The notes under the pieces: model-generated | Told to the model about the DNA's origin: nothing | Databases searched by the model: none | The model's input: the letters and a program-made list of their open reading frames with translations, nothing else | Part shown: piece after piece, positions 58,665 to 64,000 of the stretch | Layout: each line of letters starts with the position of its first letter | Numbering within the stretch: the first letter of the stretch is position 1 | Source: Oenanthe sinensis | Taxonomy: Eukaryota; Streptophyta; Magnoliopsida; Apiales; Apiaceae | Reading direction: 5' to 3' | Assembly (NCBI GenBank): GCA_028671895.1 | Contig: CM053802.1 | Location: 36,742,201-36,806,200 of the forward strand | Length of the DNA: 64,000 bases | Position numbers and translations under genes: made by a program

Positions 58665-61600
58665 CTACGACAAGCCTTTGGTCAGTGGGTCTGCAATGTT
58701 ATCTTTTGTGTGCACTTTACATATGTGTATGTCACCCCTTTCATTAATCTCTCGAATGAGGTGATATCTCCTGAGTATATGTTTGGTTCGGGAGTGAGCT
58801 CTAGGTTCTTTAGCCTGTGCAATGGCTCCATTATTATCGCAGTATAGATCAATGGGATCTGCGATTGATGGAACCTCTCCCAAATCAGTAATGAATTTTC
58901 GAATCCAAACAGCTTCCTTAGCCGCTTCACAAGATGCAATGTACTCAGCCTCCATTGTAGAATTAGCTACTGTTTCTTGCTTTGAACTCTTCCAACTTAC
59001 AGCACCTCCGTTTAGACAAAACACAAAACCAGACTGTGATACAGTATCATCCCTGTCTGTTTGGAAACTTGCATCGGTGTAACCCTTTACAACCAGTTTC
59101 TCCTCTCCTCCATACACCAAGAATGAATCTTTAGTCCTTTTCAAGTACTTTAGAATATTCTTGACAGCCGTCCAGTGACCTTCACCTGGATTAGATTGGT
59201 ATCTGCTCGTCATGCTTAAAGCATACGAAACATCTGGGCGAGTACATACCATTGCATACATGATGGATCCAATTGCTGAGGCATATGGAACCTTACTCAT
59301 GCGGTCCTTCTCATCCAATGATTTCAGACACTGATCTTTAGAGATCGTTATCCCTTGACACACGGGGACATATCCCCTTTTTGCATTTTGCATACCAAAA
59401 CAATGCAAAACCTTATCGATGTATGTACTCTGACTTAGACCGATCATCCTTCTAGATCCATCCCTATAGATCCTCATTCCTAGAATGTAGGATGCTTCAC
59501 CTAAGTCTTTCATAGAGAAGTTGCTCCCTAACCAAATCTTAACAGCCTTGAGAGAATGTATGTCATTCCCCATTAGTAGTATGTCATCAACATACAGTAC
59601 TATGAATGCCACATGGCTCCCACTAACCTTCTTGTAAACACAAGGTTCATCTTCGTTTTGAACAAAACCATACTCTTTGACTGTTTCATCGAAACGGATG
59701 TTCCATCTCCTAGAGGCTTGCTTCAATCCATAAATGGATCGACGTAATTTACATACCTTGCTAACATTCCTTGGAGCGACAAAACCTTCAGGTTGTGTCA
59801 TGTACACATCCACATCCTCTTCAAGGCTTCCATTAAGGAAGGCTGTTTTGACATCCATTTGCCATATTTCATAATCATGGAATACTGCAATAGCAAGCAA
59901 AATCCTTATGGACTTGACCATAGCCACTGGTGAGAAAGTTTCATCATAGTCAATACCATGAATTTGTTTGAAACCTTTTGCAACCAGCCTTGCTTTATAG
60001 GTCTGAACATTTCCATCCATGTCAGTTTTCTTCTTGAAAACCCATTTGCATCCTATTGGTTTTACCCCTTCAAGTGGATCAACCAAAGTCCATACTCGGT
60101 TTTCGTACATGGAATCCATCTCGGATTTCATAGCTTCTAGCCATCTCTTAGATTCTGGACTGTTCATAGCATCTTGGTATGTGAGAGGCTCATCTTCATC
60201 TATGAACATCAAATCACCACATTGAGTCAAAAGAAATCCATATCTCTCTGGCTCATGGCGAATTCTACCAGTTCTTCGAACAACCTGTGTTTGTTGAGCA
60301 TTATCATTATCCTGTTCATGTTCCACTTCAGGTTCAATGCTATTTTGTGGTTCTCGATCTTCATCGAGGTCTATAGTTCTCCCACTGTTTCTTTTGAAAA
60401 CAAAATCTCTTTCCATGAAAACAGCATCTCGAGCAATAAACACTTTCTGCTCAGAAGGACTATAAAAATAATACGCCTTTGTTTCTTTAGGGTATCCCAC
60501 AAAATTGCACTCTTCAGATTTAGGTCCAAGCTTGTCAGATACTTGACGTTTCACAAACGCCTTGCATCCCCAAACTTTCATAAAGTTCATGCCTGACCGT
60601 TTCTTCTCCCATATCTCATATGGAGTCTTTTGAACCTTCTTAGTAGGAACACGGTTAAGTGTGAAAGCCTCTGTTTCTAGAGCGTAACCCCAGAAACTAA
60701 TCGGAAGATCTGCATGACTCATCATCGATCGCACCATGTCCAAAAGGGTGCGATTTCTCCTCTCTGAAACTCCATTCCATTGAGGTGTACCTGGCGGAGT
60801 GAGTTGTGATACAATACCACACTCTTTTAAATAATCTTTAAATTCTGTGCTCAAGTATTCTCCTCCACGATCAGATCGTAAGATTTTAATACTTGCACCT
60901 CCGCCAATTTTCTTCTCTACTTCAGCCTTGTATTCTTTAAACTTTTCAAAAGAATCGGATTTATTCTTCATAAGATATACATATCCATATCTACTGAAAT
61001 CATCAGTAAATGTTATGAAGTAGTAGTAGCCTCCTCTAGCCATCACACGCATTGGGCCACATACATCGCTATGTATTAGCTCTAGACGTTCGGTGGCCCT
61101 TTGACCCTTACCAGTGAAAGGGGCTTTAGTCATTTTACCAAGCAAACAAGATTCGCATTCTTGGTATGATTCAAAATCAAACTTATCCAAGTATCCATCC
61201 TTATGTAATTTGGATATGCGTTTCTCATTTATATGGCCTAGACGACAATGCTAGAGGTATGTTTGATTTGAGTCATTAACTTTAAGTCGTTTGTTTTCTA
61301 TATTATAGACAGGATTATCTAAGTCAAGAACATATAAACCATTAAACAAACGCGCAACACCATAGGTTAAATCATTCAAAGCAAAAGAGCAACAATTGTT
61401 CTTTATCGTAAACGAAAAACCTTTCTTGTCCAAACAAGAAACAGAAATAATATTTCTGCGAATCGCAGGCACGTAAAAACAATTCTCCAGTTCTAAAACT
61501 AGCCCTGAGGGCAAAGATAAATAATAGGTTCCTACAGCTAAAGCAGCAACTCTTGCTCCATTGCCAACTCGTAGGTCCACTTCTCCTTTATCCAATGTCC

Positions 61601-62570
61601 TACTTCTCTGTATTTCCTGCACATTTATACAAATGTGAGTAGCACATCCAGTATCCAATACCTAAGATGTAGAAATAGACAGATTGACTTCTATAACATA
61701 TATACCTGAAGTAGAAGCTTGCTCAGCCCTCTTCTTCTTCAGATCCTCCAAGTAAACTGAACAGTTTCTCTTCCAGTGACCAGTTTTCTTACAGTAGTGA
61801 CATTCACCCTTAGCGACCCCACCTTTAGGCTTTAAAGCCTGTTTGGGACCTGACTTTGGCTTGGGTGTAGAATCAGAACCTGTCTTCTTCTTACCCTTCC
61901 ACTTGCATTTCCCTTTGGCCTTACCTTTATTGCCCACCATCAGTATGGGAGCAGGTTCAGCCGTCTTCATGTTGGTCTCATATGTTCTCAACATAGCCAA
62001 CAATTCAGTAGGTGTTTTGTCAAATTCATTCATATTGTAGTTTATGATAAACTGGGTGAATTTGTTGTTCAAAGAATTCATGATTAGGTCAATACCAATT
62101 TCCTGAATAATCGGGAAACCCAAAGTTTCAAGGTACTCAATGTAACCAATCATCTTCAGAACATGTGGGCCAACTGGTTCACTTGCCCCTTGTTTGCAAT
62201 TAAAGAGTGACTTACTCGTGTTGAACCTTTCTTGACGAGTTTGGCTTGCAAACATGCTTTGCAAGTGCTCATAGATAGTATATGCATCCATATGCACATG
62301 TTGTCTTTGAAGCTCAGCACTCATAGTTGCCAACATAAGACATGCAACATCTGTTGCATCATTCTCATCCTTTGTTTGGGCCGCTCGTTCCTCAACAGTA
62401 GCGCCCTCAGGAAGGGGACCTGCCGGAGGAATGTCAATGACATGAAGCTTGCGCTCCTGCCTGAGGACAATCCTCAAATTCCTCTGCCAGTCTAGGAAGT
62501 TGTTTCCTCCTGTCAGCTTATCCTTCTCAAGGACTGATCGTACGGATAGTGTGTTTGTGTTGTTTGCCAT
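58665..62570 (-). pseudogene. Gag-Pol of element D with two nonsense codons
   Basis: One frame of 1302 codons from ATG 62570 to the stop at 58665, broken only at 61662-61664 and 61251-61253. Both are TAG where the family has TGG (Trp), i.e. single G-to-A changes. Gag (62570 to about 61665) has LTGGNNFLDWQRNLRIVL and a CCHC knuckle (CHYCKKTGHWKRNC). Protease follows with DTGCATHIC just after the first stop, then zinc and core regions of integrase (HCRLGHIN; CESCLLGK; HSDVCGP; SDRGGEY; GVSERRNR). RT has YVDD near 59590 and RNase H (STMEAEYIA, LYCDNNGAI) ends in ADPLTKGLS. Apart from the two stops all motifs are intact: a recently inactivated element. Confidence 0.88.
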
Positions 62571-63070
62571 TACTTGGTATCTACAATGTTAAAAGCACAA
62601 AATAAACATTTGATTGTCTGAGTTATTTATTATGTTCAAATGATTATGATACATTCATAATATATCTCCCACTATTTTTATCAAATCAATAGCCCTTACT
62701 ATTAATTTGGAAAGTATATCCCATAATTCTTTCTAGTTAGTCAAGATCCATATTTCGTCATGTCCAAAGACAACCACTGGAAGTCCTCAAAAATGATTAT
62801 TTAGGTAGACAATAGTTGTCAATTATATCATATATAATTCTTGGATAGTTTGGTGAGCAACGATTGATCTTATCTATCTAATAGATTTTTAACCAAACTC
62901 TATGCTTCTAAGTTCATAATGGTTGAACATAACCGTTTACTTTCACCTTATTATGACGACTCAGTTAAGTTTGACCCAATGATACAACGGCCGAATATAA
63001 CCGTTTATATTCGTCGCATCTCACCACGATAGATAGGAGTCCCCTGCCACTGACAGTCTTTCCCCTAATC
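62571..63070 (-). other. Leader of element D next to gag
   Basis: Non-coding sequence between gag ATG and the part of the leader that is duplicated on the left. Only the right copy has it. Nothing further recognised. Confidence 0.6.
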
Positions 63071-64000
63071 GATCTAGGATTCGATGAGTGTTCATTCATT
63101 GGAAAACATCCGATTAAAACTTAATATTTTGTTAAGGGGTTTATAAAATTTATGACGATCATGATCACATCATGAAGAGATCTTCAATTTTTCCTTGAAC
63201 TAAATATTTCAAATTGACATCTTAAATTGTTCATTTCCCAGGTAGATAGAGGATACCAGTGGTCACACTTAAAACCCATCAGCCTTACGAATACGCATAT
63301 CCGTTTTTGTCAGAAAATCCCAATTATAGATATCAAAATCTATATTCAATTTCGTGTTTTAAAAATCCATATTTCATAAACACAAGAATCTCATGATCGT
63401 TTGTTAATTTTAAAATCTTAAATCGTTACAGATTTTATCTTGTTTAGCATGGCAAGCATGGCATGGGTGACGTATCTAATACATGCATACATCATTAATC
63501 TAATTAAAGCATGCATCTTCTACTCTACACATACATTCATACATCAATATGTAAAGTGCAGTATGTAAACGTGCTTGGTTATGGCCCCTTTCCTATGTGA
63601 TCCTTTCGAGCTAAAGAAATGATCAAAGTCAATCTATGGTGGTAAAATATAAATACAATTACATGTCTTCATTCTTCTTGTATCCATAGGTGCTTGCTCC
63701 TCTTCTTGGATCATCCTTCAATCTACAAGTACATTACATGGAATAATTGAATACAACCTATACTAATGTACTTACATAAGAAAACTCGAGTCACATTCGA
63801 GGTTAAACAATTACAAGAATTAAGAAAACGACATGCAAGTCGTATTTATAAAACCAAAATCAAAAACCATTAATCTAGGGGTTCAAAGGCCATAACCAGC
63901 ACCATGTTCAAGTACACAACTAAAATAATGCGGGGGTCCGGGGGCGGCAGCCACTGGGCGGGGTCCGGGGCGGCAGCCCCGGGCGGGGTCTGGGGGCGGC
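63071..64000 (-). repeat. Leader of element D, right copy (runs off the window)
   Basis: Counterpart of 55692-56640. The G-rich minisatellite begins at about 63930 and is cut by the window end. By comparison with the left copy, primer site and 5' LTR should follow about 0.4 kb beyond the edge. Confidence 0.85.

Larger units (their letters stand above)
55692..64000 (-). mobile_element. Copia element D (BARE/Angela/TAR-like), rearranged, continues beyond the window
   Basis: Minus-strand element: gag-pol 58665-62570, polypurine tract 58591-58612, LTR 57029-58590. Left of this LTR lie a primer site (57016-57027) and 1.3 kb of leader (55692-57015), which repeats 63071-64000. The middle LTR is therefore flanked by internal DNA on both sides. 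The 5' LTR lies outside the window to the right. RT and RNase H motifs (YVDDILLMGND, SYILGMRIYRDGSRRMIGLSQSTYIDKVL) resemble the BARE/Angela/TAR group; I do not decide between them. Confidence 0.8.

Overview
This window is plant nuclear DNA. It holds one intact spliced host gene, a Shaker-family outward-rectifying K+ channel (SKOR/GORK type), set among nested retroelements. AT-rich intergenic DNA, GT-AG introns, Stowaway-type MITEs, Tat-type Ty3/gypsy and SIRE-type Ty1/copia elements, and an integrated caulimovirid-like sequence all point to a flowering plant, most likely a eudicot. I cannot name the species.

Layout. 1-1653: 3' end of a LINE. 1787-12318: a decayed Tat-like Ty3/gypsy element on the minus strand with both LTRs, a ~160-bp tandem repeat, and an antisense three-exon ORF with its own promoter-like region. 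12522-14810: a broken copia gag-pol fragment, a local duplication, and a truncated LTR related to copia element B. 14811-16482: three (TA)n tracts around two related AT-rich repeats. 16483-20473: decayed endogenous pararetrovirus. 21691-21958: MITE. 22353-31165: the K+ channel gene (13 exons, 844 codons). 32944-64000: a pile of at least five copia-type pieces. These are LTR E with a GC-richer foreign insert; the 3' part of element C; element A (LTR, PBS, gag start, no pol, giant accessory ORF); element B (complete, 12.5 kb, SIRE-type, inserted into A's accessory ORF); and element D (BARE/Angela/TAR-like), which runs off the right edge.

Most unusual signal. LTRs A, B, C and E each carry their own short motif repeated many times. 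A has a 38-bp imperfect inverted repeat with GTGGCGCC...AGGCGCAAC arms. B has AGACTCTG/CAGAGTCT. C has TACTGTCA. E has TATGACTTT. In A and B the same motif recurs in the spacer in front of the 3' accessory ORF, and in B also through gag and the accessory ORF but hardly in pol. A and B carry accessory ORFs of about 1,360 and 1,640 codons, each almost entirely in one frame apart from stop codons. Element D shows an LTR with internal sequence on both sides, a sign of recombination between elements.

All retroelement coding regions except B pol carry stops, frameshifts or lost catalytic residues. The K+ channel gene looks functional: all splice sites are GT-AG and the joined frame is open throughout.
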